DNA of 64,000 bases from a virus: positions 62,001 to 126,000 of the IMG/VR virus record IMGVR_UViG_3300010885_020795; one strand, 5' to 3'. A model generated the notes under the pieces. That model made no database searches. It saw only the letters and a list, made by a program, of their open reading frames with translations, and was not told where the DNA came from. The translations under genes and the position numbers were made by a program. Of this stretch, positions 19,358 to 28,088 are shown one piece after another. Numbering within the stretch: position 1 is the first letter of the stretch; every line of letters starts with the position of its first letter.

Positions 19358-20233
19358 ATGAAAATAGCATTTTGTTTTAGTGGACAGCCAAGAACATGGG
19401 ATAAGTGTTACCCAACTTGGAAACGATTCGAAAAGAAACTTTGTAATCTAACCGGTGCAGATCAAGTTGATTATTTTTGTCACGCTTGGGATTTCAATAC
19501 TCCTCCACATGCAGTACTGGCCGCTGATGACGGCCCAAGCACAGATGTAGTCGATGATTATCTAACTGTAAAAGGTGTTAAACTATCATATACAGAAACA
19601 CAGTCGTTTCTCAATACTATCAAGCCCGTTGGATATATATTCGAAGATGAAGAACACAGTAAAAGTCGTATCAAAGAAATAAGACTGCAAGCAGAAGCCC
19701 ATGTCAACGAGCATGGAAAGAATACACTAGAATGGATTGCCAGTCAATTTTACGGTGTTATGTATGCGGCACAGCTTATGAAAAAACACGAAGTAGAAAA
19801 TAATTTTAGCTATGACATGGTGTTTCGTATGCGCTATGATTTATTCTTAGACGATCACCAGCTGGACTGGTTCTTTGATGATCGTAGTAACGATTTTCAA
19901 ATACCTAAATTTAATCATTTTTATAGCTGTCATACTAGCAAAGAAAAAAATCAATTTCCATTTCATAGAATGGGAGACATATTTTGGTATGCCGATGGTA
20001 TAACATTTAGTAGAATCTGTGATTTCTATAGATGGTTACCAGTACTGGGCAGTAAGTGTTTCAACAATGGCCGCGTGGGAACAGAACATGCTCTATACTT
20101 TTATGCTAAGATGTTGCGTATGCAAGTAGTGCCTATTAGTATAGATCCAAAAATATATCGACAAAAAGATTATCTAGATAGAAAACGTCAAGCAGGCCTG
20201 GAAGAGAGTTTAGGTGGACATGAGCTTATTTGA
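19358..20233 (+). CDS. SGQxR/HTWD family protein, copy 2
   Basis: The 291-residue protein has KIAFCFSGQPRTW, VDYFCHAWDFN and YDMVFRMRYDLFLDD, the same ordered motifs as the 18588 and 20220 products. The Asp-rich segment after R-x-D could bind a metal. No membrane segment or signal peptide is seen. Tandem placement suggests duplication followed by divergence, giving related enzymes for successive steps or different acceptors. The enzyme class is inferred. Confidence 0.6.
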   Translation: MKIAFCFSGQPRTWDKCYPTWKRFEKKLCNLTGADQVDYFCHAWDFNTPPHAVLAADDGPSTDVVDDYLTVKGVKLSYTETQSFLNTIKPVGYIFEDEEHSKSRIKEIRLQAEAHVNEHGKNTLEWIASQFYGVMYAAQLMKKHEVENNFSYDMVFRMRYDLFLDDHQLDWFFDDRSNDFQIPKFNHFYSCHTSKEKNQFPFHRMGDIFWYADGITFSRICDFYRWLPVLGSKCFNNGRVGTEHALYFYAKMLRMQVVPISIDPKIYRQKDYLDRKRQAGLEESLGGHELI

Positions 20234-21122
20234 TTTACAATTAGATCCTAGTACAGGTAATTTATTTTATGCTGAACGAGTTATAAAAAAAGAACCTGTG
20301 AAAAAAGAAAAGAAATTCAGGATCGCTGTCTGTTACAGCGGCCAAGCTAGACATTGGCAGACCTGTGTGGATAACAATAAAAGATTTTTTGATAGTTGGA
20401 CATCGCATCCTGAAACTGGCCTAGACATTGAAGTAGATTATTTTATACATACATGGGATCGTAACACTTGGCGCTTGCCCAAACAAGGACACGAACATTT
20501 TACTATAGAAAAACACAGGGATGCAGATTCAATTGAACAAGCATATAGTCCAAAAGGTTTCATATGTGAAGAATTCGATGCTACCCAGTTCCCCCGAGCA
20601 TGGGATCCTATGTTTTATAGCCATGCAAGAAGTTTGATGTTAAAGCGAGACTACGAGCTTAAAAACGATGTTAGATATGACATAGTTATTAAAGCAAGAC
20701 TGGATGTGGTATATCCGCCGAGTATGCCTTTTCCCCTGCAACGAGTATGGCCAGGCGTATGCTATACTTGTACACCTATAGGCAAGTTTCCCAGCGAATT
20801 TAATTACAATAATTTTGATGATGTATTATTCTATGGAGACAGTCCTACCATGGACCTAATAGGCGACATATATTTTAAACTTAGACAACAGCATACTTCT
20901 GCCTACATTGACAGCGTGGAAGCCACTGCTAACCTAGATGTTACATTATGGTACGGGCCCGGCTGTTTAATATATGATCATTGCACAGACCTAGGAATAC
21001 ATCCAGACGGTAATAGAGTTATCGAATATGCAGTTGTAAGAAGTACTGCAACTGAAAAAAACTTAGATGGTATATACGACTATGACGAAATCAGAAAAAA
21101 ATGGTTTGAGTGGTATATCTAA
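20220..21122 (+). CDS. SGQxR/HTWD family protein, copy 3
   Basis: I use the ATG at 20220 rather than the in-frame GTG at 20214, and the gene overlaps the previous one by 14 bases. The product has an N-terminal extension of about 35 residues, ending in a Lys-rich linker (KKEPVKKEKKF), before the shared core RIAVCYSGQARHWQ, VDYFIHTWDRN and YDIVIKARLDVVYP. The extension is absent from copies 1 and 2 and could anchor a partner protein. Role as for the family: putative transferase. Confidence 0.6.
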   Translation: MSLFDLQLDPSTGNLFYAERVIKKEPVKKEKKFRIAVCYSGQARHWQTCVDNNKRFFDSWTSHPETGLDIEVDYFIHTWDRNTWRLPKQGHEHFTIEKHRDADSIEQAYSPKGFICEEFDATQFPRAWDPMFYSHARSLMLKRDYELKNDVRYDIVIKARLDVVYPPSMPFPLQRVWPGVCYTCTPIGKFPSEFNYNNFDDVLFYGDSPTMDLIGDIYFKLRQQHTSAYIDSVEATANLDVTLWYGPGCLIYDHCTDLGIHPDGNRVIEYAVVRSTATEKNLDGIYDYDEIRKKWFEWYI

Positions 21123-22056
21123 ATCTATCTTAGATAGAATTGCTGGTCCAGGTCCGCAACTAGATAACGACGAATTGGAAATCATTTGCGACGGCGATTC
21201 ATGGGTATTTGGCTGTGAAATCGTTGACCCTAAATTAAAAAAGAAACAGGATGATGACACACATCCAGGCAATTATGATTTTGAAGAAGCCAACGATCAA
21301 TATCGCAGGCCTAGAATTTTTAGCCATCATCTCAGCAAACTATTAAAATGTCGTGTAACAAACCTAAGTTGGCCCGCCGATGATAACAATACCATAGTTA
21401 GAAGAACAATAGAATATATTAGCAGTGAGTATATTGCAAAAAATCGCAGTACAGATAATTTGTTTGTAATGATCGGATGGAGCAGTCCTGAAAGAAATAG
21501 CTTTTGGTACAAGGATGACACTATGAGTGCTCCTTTTAGACTGTGGCCTCAGGTAGCTCATTTTGACGCACCGGCACAAAAGAAATTTTGGGAATTATAT
21601 GTACCATACCTATGGCACCCAGAAGAATACATGCCCAGGTATGTATATAATGTAATACAATTCCAGAATTTCTGTAATGCACACAACATTAAATGGATGT
21701 GTTGGAATAGTTTTTATCAAACTCCTGCAAGAAATCCCAATGAATGGCATGATCTAGATGTACGAGAAGAATTATTAAAGTTGACTAACATGGTTGCTGG
21801 TTATCAATATCAATGCACAGATACTCCAGATATCAGACATAACAGAATGAACAACTATTTAAATTTATGGAATACTGTTGATCCTCTACGTTTTTATAAA
21901 AAGGATCAGCCCAACAATACTTTTAAGAGTTATATAGAACAGCCTGATTTAGACATCAAAAATGTATTATGCGGATGGCATCCTAGTCCAGATAGTCACA
22001 AGGCCTGGGCTCGAGAGTTAGTTAGATATATTAAAGAAAACAATTTATTGCCATGA
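21067..22056 (+). CDS. SGNH-type hydrolase or acyltransferase, copy 1
   Basis: The 329-residue protein has CDGDSWVFGCE, the GDS block of SGNH/GDSL enzymes with nucleophile Ser, then LSWPADDNN, FVMIGWSSPER and HPSPDSHKAWA, which supplies the Asp-x2-His pair. No signal peptide precedes the block, so it acts in the infected cell or as a bound protein. ATGs at 21067 and 21082 are both possible starts. The gene overlaps the previous one by at least 41 bases. Such enzymes add or remove acyl groups, often on glycans. The substrate is unknown. Confidence 0.7.
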   Translation: MVYTTMTKSEKNGLSGISKSILDRIAGPGPQLDNDELEIICDGDSWVFGCEIVDPKLKKKQDDDTHPGNYDFEEANDQYRRPRIFSHHLSKLLKCRVTNLSWPADDNNTIVRRTIEYISSEYIAKNRSTDNLFVMIGWSSPERNSFWYKDDTMSAPFRLWPQVAHFDAPAQKKFWELYVPYLWHPEEYMPRYVYNVIQFQNFCNAHNIKWMCWNSFYQTPARNPNEWHDLDVREELLKLTNMVAGYQYQCTDTPDIRHNRMNNYLNLWNTVDPLRFYKKDQPNNTFKSYIEQPDLDIKNVLCGWHPSPDSHKAWARELVRYIKENNLLP

Positions 22057-22898
22057 TTAAACATCTAGTCACAAATGGCTGTAGCTGGACGTCAGGCAAT
22101 GAGCTAGAATTTGATCCTGAGTTTGATAGACTGCTACAACGATTAAAATTAGTCAAAGTAGATTCTACTAATCCTCTTAACTGGAACTTAAATGACTTAG
22201 ATGGAAACTGGGCAACAACATTTGATGTACTTTACAATCATTTAAATTGGTCGGGCTATCTTAAAGATAAAATCGGTGCAGAACAGCTGACAAATTTAAG
22301 CACAGGCGGCGGCAGTAATGCTAGAATTCTAAGAACAACCTTAGACTATGTATTAAAATTACCACAGGAACTACGCAAAGAAACATTAGTAGTAATCGGA
22401 TGGACAGTCAGTGAACGAGATGAAATGTATATTGCCAACAGTTGGCAACGCTGGAATGCCACACAGCCATTTAATATAACTGCTGATCGTATTAAGATGC
22501 CCGATGATTCTTTGGTAGATAAAATTACTCGTATACAAGAAGATTATATTGTATACCTTTACAATGATTATGCGGCCGCGGGCAAATATTTTCAACAATC
22601 ATACTTACTGGCAAATCTATTAGAAAACCTAGGAATAAAATATTTCTTTTTCAATGCGCTGCCAGCTTGGTGGGAATCTGGAGAATTGGAATTTAAAGTT
22701 GACGTTGGCAGAGAGTTTAAAGAACAAGTACACTGGCAAGAAACACACAGTAATTGTCTTAGCAATAGTAATACAATGTATAAGTTTGTTAATGATCACA
22801 AATATCCTGTAGCTCCTTGTTTTCATCCCTTAAGTCAAGGACACTTAGCTTGGGCAAATTACCTCAATGAGGTTATGCTGGAAAGAAACATTATATGA
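22053..22898 (+). CDS. SGNH-type hydrolase, copy 2
   Basis: The 281-residue protein has VTNGCSWTSGNE, a GDS block variant with Cys-Ser, then NLSTGGGSNARI, LVVIGWTVSERDE and FHPLSQGHLAWA. The order matches copy 1, including the GW(S/T)xSER element, so the two are paralogues. In block V the Asp is not obvious, though His in GHLAWA remains. It overlaps both neighbours by four bases. Hydrolase or acyltransferase activity is likely but needs the correct Asp. Confidence 0.65.
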   Translation: MIKHLVTNGCSWTSGNELEFDPEFDRLLQRLKLVKVDSTNPLNWNLNDLDGNWATTFDVLYNHLNWSGYLKDKIGAEQLTNLSTGGGSNARILRTTLDYVLKLPQELRKETLVVIGWTVSERDEMYIANSWQRWNATQPFNITADRIKMPDDSLVDKITRIQEDYIVYLYNDYAAAGKYFQQSYLLANLLENLGIKYFFFNALPAWWESGELEFKVDVGREFKEQVHWQETHSNCLSNSNTMYKFVNDHKYPVAPCFHPLSQGHLAWANYLNEVMLERNII

Positions 22899-23515
22899 AG
22901 ATTTGGGTCTACGGTTGTAGTTTTAGTGAGCCTTTTCAAATTCAACAAGGCGGAGCCGAGTGGGACGAGCATGGGTATAGAATAATAACCTCCGACTATT
23001 GGGGAACACATCTTGCCAAAAAACTTAATAGAACCTGTGTTACTAGAAGTCTAAGCGGTGTGGGATGGAACTATATAACTGAAAAAATAGACGAAGATAT
23101 CATGGATTGGAGTAAAGATGATATTATCATTATTAGTCCTAGTTTTTTCAGTAGAGTAACATTTGAAGAATTAATAAAACGTGACAGTCAAAGTGAACTA
23201 GCAGGACAATTCTTAGAATGGGATCAAGTTGCCAAATATAATGAACTACGCTGGGCTAGAAAGGTAGACACGCTACAATATTTCAATTATAATGTCTATA
23301 CTTGGGTAGTAGATACTCCTAGATTTTCAGCATTGCCAAAGAATTTAATTAAAGCAGAACAACACATTTCTTGGAAATCCTGGATGGATGAGAATAAACA
23401 ATATTGGCAGGATCCTACTACTAATAAATATCCCCTGGGAGATTGGCACTTTAACGAACTAGGCCATAGTGCAGTAGCAGAGATAATGTATAATTTTATA
23501 TGTCAACAGCAATAA
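22895..23515 (+). CDS. SGNH-type hydrolase, copy 3
   Basis: This shorter 206-residue member has VYGCSFSEPF as block I, SLSGVGWNYI as the Gly/Asn region, IIISPSFFSRV, and DWHFNELGHSAVA at the end with a clear Asp-x-His and a second His. It lacks a signal peptide. It starts inside the stop of copy 2 (ATGA) and overlaps the next gene by 16 bases. Its role probably parallels copies 1 and 2 on a different acyl or sugar substrate. Confidence 0.65.
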   Translation: MKIWVYGCSFSEPFQIQQGGAEWDEHGYRIITSDYWGTHLAKKLNRTCVTRSLSGVGWNYITEKIDEDIMDWSKDDIIIISPSFFSRVTFEELIKRDSQSELAGQFLEWDQVAKYNELRWARKVDTLQYFNYNVYTWVVDTPRFSALPKNLIKAEQHISWKSWMDENKQYWQDPTTNKYPLGDWHFNELGHSAVAEIMYNFICQQQ

Positions 23516-24273
23516 TTGTTTCAGGAACACTACGTCATTTAGTCAATGCTAGCAGTAGCTGGACAATTCCCGGCGACTATTTTTTAGTCATTGATCAAAA
23601 CATTTATACCACACCTGATTTAACAGTGGTAGGGGATAGCCTAGATATTATCTCTGAAAATATAAGGCACAGTCACGTTAAATTTAAAAGTATATTCATT
23701 TGTGTAGACAGTAACCTGCCCAAAGAAGTAAAACATCATTCCAGCATTAACATGATTAATAAATGGAAGTTGGCCTACTATAACATACTTCCGTATAACA
23801 CTATTAATAACTATGAAAGAATTATTCTTTTACGTCCAGATTTATATCTATACAAACGGGCACCAACATTTAAGATGTTGGAAATAGTTCCTGAAAATAA
23901 TACTATCTATTCAACTATCGGAATAACAACAACTGAAGTACCCGACATAGGCACAAGGGAAATAATGAATGATGTATTGCTGATGTGCAACCTGCAGACA
24001 TTTTCTATATTGGCCAATGAATTTGGTCCGTATTACCTAGAACGCTATGCCGAAACTCAAAATGGCGGCTATGAAATACACAGTATGCTGGCAAGATTTG
24101 TCAAAGAAAAAGGCATTGCCGTGATGCCACATATCGATAATTATTTTGAATTCTCAGTATTAAGAAACAACAGCAGTGAATTATTTGTTAATGGAGTATT
24201 ATTACCCACTGTTGATTATAATACGATCAGAGAAAGATCACGGGATTGGTGGAAGCAAGTACATGGAAAATAA
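23500..24273 (+). CDS. Divergent SGTLR family protein, copy 4 of the SGQxR group
   Basis: The 257-residue protein opens with TAIIVSGTLRHL and later has NYERIILLRPDLYLYK, which matches the R-x-D block of the SGQxR proteins at 18588-21122. The HTWD element is replaced by VIDQNIY. It lies inside the run of SGNH genes, as if the cluster alternates transferase and hydrolase genes. Transferase function is inferred from the family resemblance only. Confidence 0.55.
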   Translation: MSTAIIVSGTLRHLVNASSSWTIPGDYFLVIDQNIYTTPDLTVVGDSLDIISENIRHSHVKFKSIFICVDSNLPKEVKHHSSINMINKWKLAYYNILPYNTINNYERIILLRPDLYLYKRAPTFKMLEIVPENNTIYSTIGITTTEVPDIGTREIMNDVLLMCNLQTFSILANEFGPYYLERYAETQNGGYEIHSMLARFVKEKGIAVMPHIDNYFEFSVLRNNSSELFVNGVLLPTVDYNTIRERSRDWWKQVHGK

Positions 24274-25081
24274 AAAATTAGTTGTCTGCGGCGATAGTTT
24301 TGCTGTAGGAATAGGCTGTCATGATCTAGTCAATGAGCCCGTGGGTAGTTTAGTTGCCCGGGAGCTGAATAAACCTTTGATAAATTTAGCCAAAGGATCT
24401 AGTACAAATTTCAGTATATTCTTGCAGATGCAGTATGTTGCGGATAAACTTGCCAATGATGTGGACTTAGTTCTAGTGGGTAATACCAGCTATGACAGAG
24501 TAGAATGGTTTCCCTTGGACACAGATTTTACCGGAGTCAGTGATATTACCAATGAGATGGTCAACTATCATGAATATCCGCCTTACATGGAAAACAGCTA
24601 TCATGTACACGGAAAAAATATATCACTGCCTAATCCCATGGCCGCTGACCCTGACTATTCTGGAGAAATGTTCACTGAGAATTACATGGGAGTCATCGAC
24701 TACTGGGAAACTTATGGTAAAAAGAATCAAATAACCGAATATTATAAAAGATTTGAAAACGAACCAAAAGCTCGAATGAACACGCTTTACAATTATGCTA
24801 CTACTATACATGAAGCACGAATCAATCGCATATATAGTATAGGAGTATTAGCCATGGGTCATCAACGATTAAAACGACAGGGTATTAATCACTTAATTTT
24901 TAGTCAAGAACTTGAAGCCTATGCAAAATATATAGATAGAGAAAATCTAGTGGATATTAGTTGGGGGCAACTAAGTTTGGATTACCCAGATGATTTGCCA
25001 ACTTGGCATACCAATGCAGAAGGGCATTGTGTGGCACGTGATAAAGTTATGGCAAAGTTAAAAGAAAATGGATGGATATAA
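24263..25081 (+). CDS. SGNH-type hydrolase, copy 4
   Basis: The ATG at 24263 has GGAAG seven bases upstream and is preferred over an in-frame ATG at 24176 that would overlap the previous gene by almost 100 bases. The 272-residue protein has VVCGDSFAVGIG (Asp-Ser intact), LAKGSSTNFS, LVGNTSYDRVEW, and WHTNAEGHCVARDKV for the catalytic His. It resembles copies 1-3. The next gene begins in its stop codon (TAATG). Confidence 0.7.
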   Translation: MENKKLVVCGDSFAVGIGCHDLVNEPVGSLVARELNKPLINLAKGSSTNFSIFLQMQYVADKLANDVDLVLVGNTSYDRVEWFPLDTDFTGVSDITNEMVNYHEYPPYMENSYHVHGKNISLPNPMAADPDYSGEMFTENYMGVIDYWETYGKKNQITEYYKRFENEPKARMNTLYNYATTIHEARINRIYSIGVLAMGHQRLKRQGINHLIFSQELEAYAKYIDRENLVDISWGQLSLDYPDDLPTWHTNAEGHCVARDKVMAKLKENGWI

Positions 25082-25521
25082 TGGAAATTAAAAAAGTCAA
25101 TAAACACTGGGGCTATGAGTTATGGATTGCCGATGGGGTTAGAACACCCTACGCATCAAAACGCATATTGTTCAAAGCAGGGAATAGAACCAGTTTACAA
25201 GTTCATGAACACAAGTTTGAAACTAATTATGTACTCAGCGGCACTGGCGTTCTGCATCGCAGTAAGGATCCCTTAAACATAGAACAATTTTTGGCAAACG
25301 GCATGACATCAACTCAGGTAGAAGAATATGAAGCAACATTCGAAGTCATTGAATTAAAAGAAGGTGTTGTATTTGATGTGCATCCTGGCTATGTACACAG
25401 AGTTATAGCTACCACGGATTTAGAATTCATGGAAACAAGTACAACAGAACTTGATGATGTTATTAGACTGCAAGATGATCAAGGTCGCACACACGGAAGA
25501 ATCAGCTACGAACATGGGTAA
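25081..25521 (+). CDS. Cupin, type II phosphomannose isomerase-like
   Basis: The 146-residue protein starts at the TAATG junction. It has KKVNKHWGYELWIAD, the entry motif of the cupin half of mannose-6-phosphate isomerase/GDP-mannose pyrophosphorylase proteins, then LQVHEHKFETNYVLSGTG with metal-binding His/Glu residues, and HPGYVHRVIA as the second cupin motif. It probably isomerises a sugar phosphate or a related carbohydrate. The nucleotidyltransferase that usually accompanies it is the next gene, which overlaps by 8 bases. Confidence 0.75.
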   Translation: MEIKKVNKHWGYELWIADGVRTPYASKRILFKAGNRTSLQVHEHKFETNYVLSGTGVLHRSKDPLNIEQFLANGMTSTQVEEYEATFEVIELKEGVVFDVHPGYVHRVIATTDLEFMETSTTELDDVIRLQDDQGRTHGRISYEHG

Positions 25522-27043
25522 TACTGTTATTATACCCACTGCTGGTCTGGGCAGTAGAATGGGAAACTATACTAAAAATCTTAATAAAGCATTATTGCCT
25601 TACAAGGACAAGCCAGTACTGGCGCATATAATTGACAATTTTCCCCGAGATAGTAAATTTATTATACCAGTGGGTCATTTAAAAGAACAGATTATAGATT
25701 TCTGTGGTGTAGCTTACAGTGACAGGGACATTGAATTTATTCACGTCGACGACTGGACCAGTGCTAAGTCCGGCACGGGTTATACGTTATTACAATGTAA
25801 AGATAAAATAACTTCACCATTTTGGTATGTGCCCTGCGATACATACTTTGATCAGCCTATAATAGACAAAGTCAGAGACAAGGACTGTTATTTTGTTAAG
25901 TCAGTGCCTGAACAAGACACACATTTATACACGATGTTTGATCAAAATAATAGTTTCTACGTACACGACATTAAATTTAAAAAAACAACTCCTGAAACAT
26001 GGCGAGCATTTACTGGCCTAATGTATATCAATGACTATGCTGATTTCTTCAATAGCCTGGAGCAAAGCAACAGCAATGAGTTTATAGGAATTATTAAACT
26101 AGGCAGCGACACAGCTAGCTTGAATACTTGGTTGGACTTTGGTAACCCCACAATATATCAAACTGAATTAAGTAAGAGTCAAAAGTTTGATTTTACTAAA
26201 AAAGACGAAGTCACTTATATATGTAATAATCGCGTAGTTAAATGGTGGCTAGACACCACAGTGGCCAAGAAGAAATATGATAAAGTTCTGGCCAATCCCC
26301 ATGTATTTCCCAATAACTGTACGCACAGCGGCAATTATATGGCCTATGATTTCTTTCCGGGTAAAACATTATATGAATTTAATAACCCAGTGGCATTCAA
26401 TGAATTACTTAATTGGCTGGAAACAAATGTATGGCAGGATGTAGATGCTGATATACACACAGCCAGTATTGAATTTTATCGAACAAAAAGTCTAGCACGT
26501 ATTAATAAGTTTTTAGAAAAGTATCCAGGTTTAAAACCTGTGACTATTATAGATGGAGTGGAAGTCAAAGACTACAGTTATTACCTAGATAAAATAGACT
26601 GGGAATACTTGGCCACAGTTACTCGCCCTGGATTCCTGCACGGAGATCTACAATTTGATAATATTGTTATCAGCGACAGTGGCGAGTTTAAAATCATTGA
26701 CTGGCGTCATGAGTTTGCAGGCCTAGTCGAATACGGCGATATATACTATGACCTAGCTAAAATGGCCGGCGGATTAATTATCAATTATGCTAATATTAAA
26801 AATCATAATTTTAACATAGAAATTGATAGTGGCATAGTTACATTAAGTATACCTAATATTGACCATATTACAGTATATCAAGACAGACTAAAGAAATATA
26901 TACTAGCCAACAATCTGGACTACAATAAAGTTAGACAGTTAATTCCTGTTATTTTTTGGAACATGGCACCTTTGCACACAGCACCATTTGATATATTCCT
27001 ATGGTACCTAGGCATTAAATTATTTGCGGAGTTAGAACAATGA
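25514..27043 (+). CDS. Bifunctional sugar/choline nucleotidyltransferase-kinase
   Basis: The ATG at 25514 begins MGNTVIIPTAGLGSRMG, the NTP-transferase signature, with Lys25 and PCDT (Asp109) completing the nucleotide and metal site. The C-terminal half has FLHGDLQFDNI (His376, Asp378) and IIDWRHEF (Asp396), the catalytic and metal loops of aminoglycoside/choline-kinase-like phosphotransferases. One chain could therefore phosphorylate a sugar or alcohol and activate it with a nucleotide, in the way LicA and LicC do as separate proteins. The substrate is unknown. It sits between a sugar-type cupin and AroE- and aldolase-like genes. Confidence 0.82.
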   Translation: MGNTVIIPTAGLGSRMGNYTKNLNKALLPYKDKPVLAHIIDNFPRDSKFIIPVGHLKEQIIDFCGVAYSDRDIEFIHVDDWTSAKSGTGYTLLQCKDKITSPFWYVPCDTYFDQPIIDKVRDKDCYFVKSVPEQDTHLYTMFDQNNSFYVHDIKFKKTTPETWRAFTGLMYINDYADFFNSLEQSNSNEFIGIIKLGSDTASLNTWLDFGNPTIYQTELSKSQKFDFTKKDEVTYICNNRVVKWWLDTTVAKKKYDKVLANPHVFPNNCTHSGNYMAYDFFPGKTLYEFNNPVAFNELLNWLETNVWQDVDADIHTASIEFYRTKSLARINKFLEKYPGLKPVTIIDGVEVKDYSYYLDKIDWEYLATVTRPGFLHGDLQFDNIVISDSGEFKIIDWRHEFAGLVEYGDIYYDLAKMAGGLIINYANIKNHNFNIEIDSGIVTLSIPNIDHITVYQDRLKKYILANNLDYNKVRQLIPVIFWNMAPLHTAPFDIFLWYLGIKLFAELEQ

Positions 27044-27369
27044 ATACTGCTCAACTAGCAATACGTTATTTTAAAGCATTTGCCGAAAAAGATCTAGGTT
27101 CCTTGGATGTACTCCTAGCAGACGACATAGTATTAACAGATTGGGATGGCCAGGCCATTGGTAAAGAAGCAGTTTTAAAATTCTGCGAGACTTTATTCAA
27201 AAGCGTGGGACGGCTAAATGTTGACATTGAAAAAATTGCCATCGGGCAGGATACTGTCATGGCTGAATTGGGAATAGCCATAAACGGTGCCAATAAAATA
27301 CATGTTGTCGATGTACTGGACTATGATCAAGACAAAAAAATTAAAAGAATCAGAGCTTATAAAAGATGA
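27040..27369 (+). CDS. NTF2/SnoaL-like small protein
   Basis: The 109-residue protein fits the cone-shaped NTF2 fold: an N-terminal helix pair (QLAIRYFKAFAEKD), DIVLTDWDG, GKEAVLKFCETLF and alternating strands to the end. Such proteins act as isomerases, cyclases or binding partners of larger enzymes. It starts at ATGA overlaps on both sides, so it is translated with the kinase fusion and the AroE-like protein. No catalytic residue can be assigned with confidence. Confidence 0.75.
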   Translation: MNTAQLAIRYFKAFAEKDLGSLDVLLADDIVLTDWDGQAIGKEAVLKFCETLFKSVGRLNVDIEKIAIGQDTVMAELGIAINGANKIHVVDVLDYDQDKKIKRIRAYKR

Positions 27370-28088
27370 AAAAATATATAAGTCTTAGCAAGTATCCCGG
27401 CCGGCAGGGCTTATATTATTACACAGAATTCTTTAATAGAATGAAAATAGATGCTGTTTACCAACCAATTGGCACAGATAATCTCCGAGAAGAACTGCAA
27501 CGAGCGCGAGACGAAAATGTTGCAGGCATCAGTGTTAGCATGCCATTTAAACAAGAAGTAATACAGTATCTGGATCATGCAGATGCCAGCGTGTTAGCAT
27601 ATGAAACTTGTAATACTGTTGTTAATGTAAACAATCAGTGGCATGGTTATAACTGTGACTACGCAGGCGCACAACGAGTATTGCAGGGAATACTATTAGA
27701 AGATAGTGTAACTATACTTGGTGCTGGCAGTATGGGATCAATGATTTTTAAAATGATCAAGCATAATGCTAGATTGGTATCTCCTAGATTATCAAATTGG
27801 CAAGATCGGCACCAACCTGCCAGTGTAATAATTAATTGTACTAATCAAGGCACAGTTAGTACAGCGAGTCCCTTGGATTATATACCAAAAGAATGTCGAA
27901 TGATCATTGATTTAACTGTCAATGACTGTGAACTAGGTCAGCAAGCCGCGATTGCAGGTGTTAAATATGTGTCTGGACAAGAATTTTACAAGTATCAATT
28001 TATGGATCAGTTTAACAAGTATACAGGTAAAATTATTAATTCCACAGATTATGACTTAGTCAGATTGGCGAAAAATGAAAAGATTTAA
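27366..28088 (+). CDS. Shikimate dehydrogenase-like protein
   Basis: The 240-residue protein follows the AroE layout: SKYPGRQG where shikimate-binding Ser residues sit, GISVSMPFKQ with the catalytic Lys62, ETCNTVV with Asn83, NCDYAGA with Asp98, and ILGAGSMG (119-124) for NADP. All main substrate residues are present, although the SxSPxxHN motif is altered. It could reduce 3-dehydroshikimate or a related cyclic keto acid. It is slightly shorter than typical AroE. It overlaps the aldolase-like gene by 14 bases, which suggests a shared pathway. Confidence 0.8.
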   Translation: MKKYISLSKYPGRQGLYYYTEFFNRMKIDAVYQPIGTDNLREELQRARDENVAGISVSMPFKQEVIQYLDHADASVLAYETCNTVVNVNNQWHGYNCDYAGAQRVLQGILLEDSVTILGAGSMGSMIFKMIKHNARLVSPRLSNWQDRHQPASVIINCTNQGTVSTASPLDYIPKECRMIIDLTVNDCELGQQAAIAGVKYVSGQEFYKYQFMDQFNKYTGKIINSTDYDLVRLAKNEKI

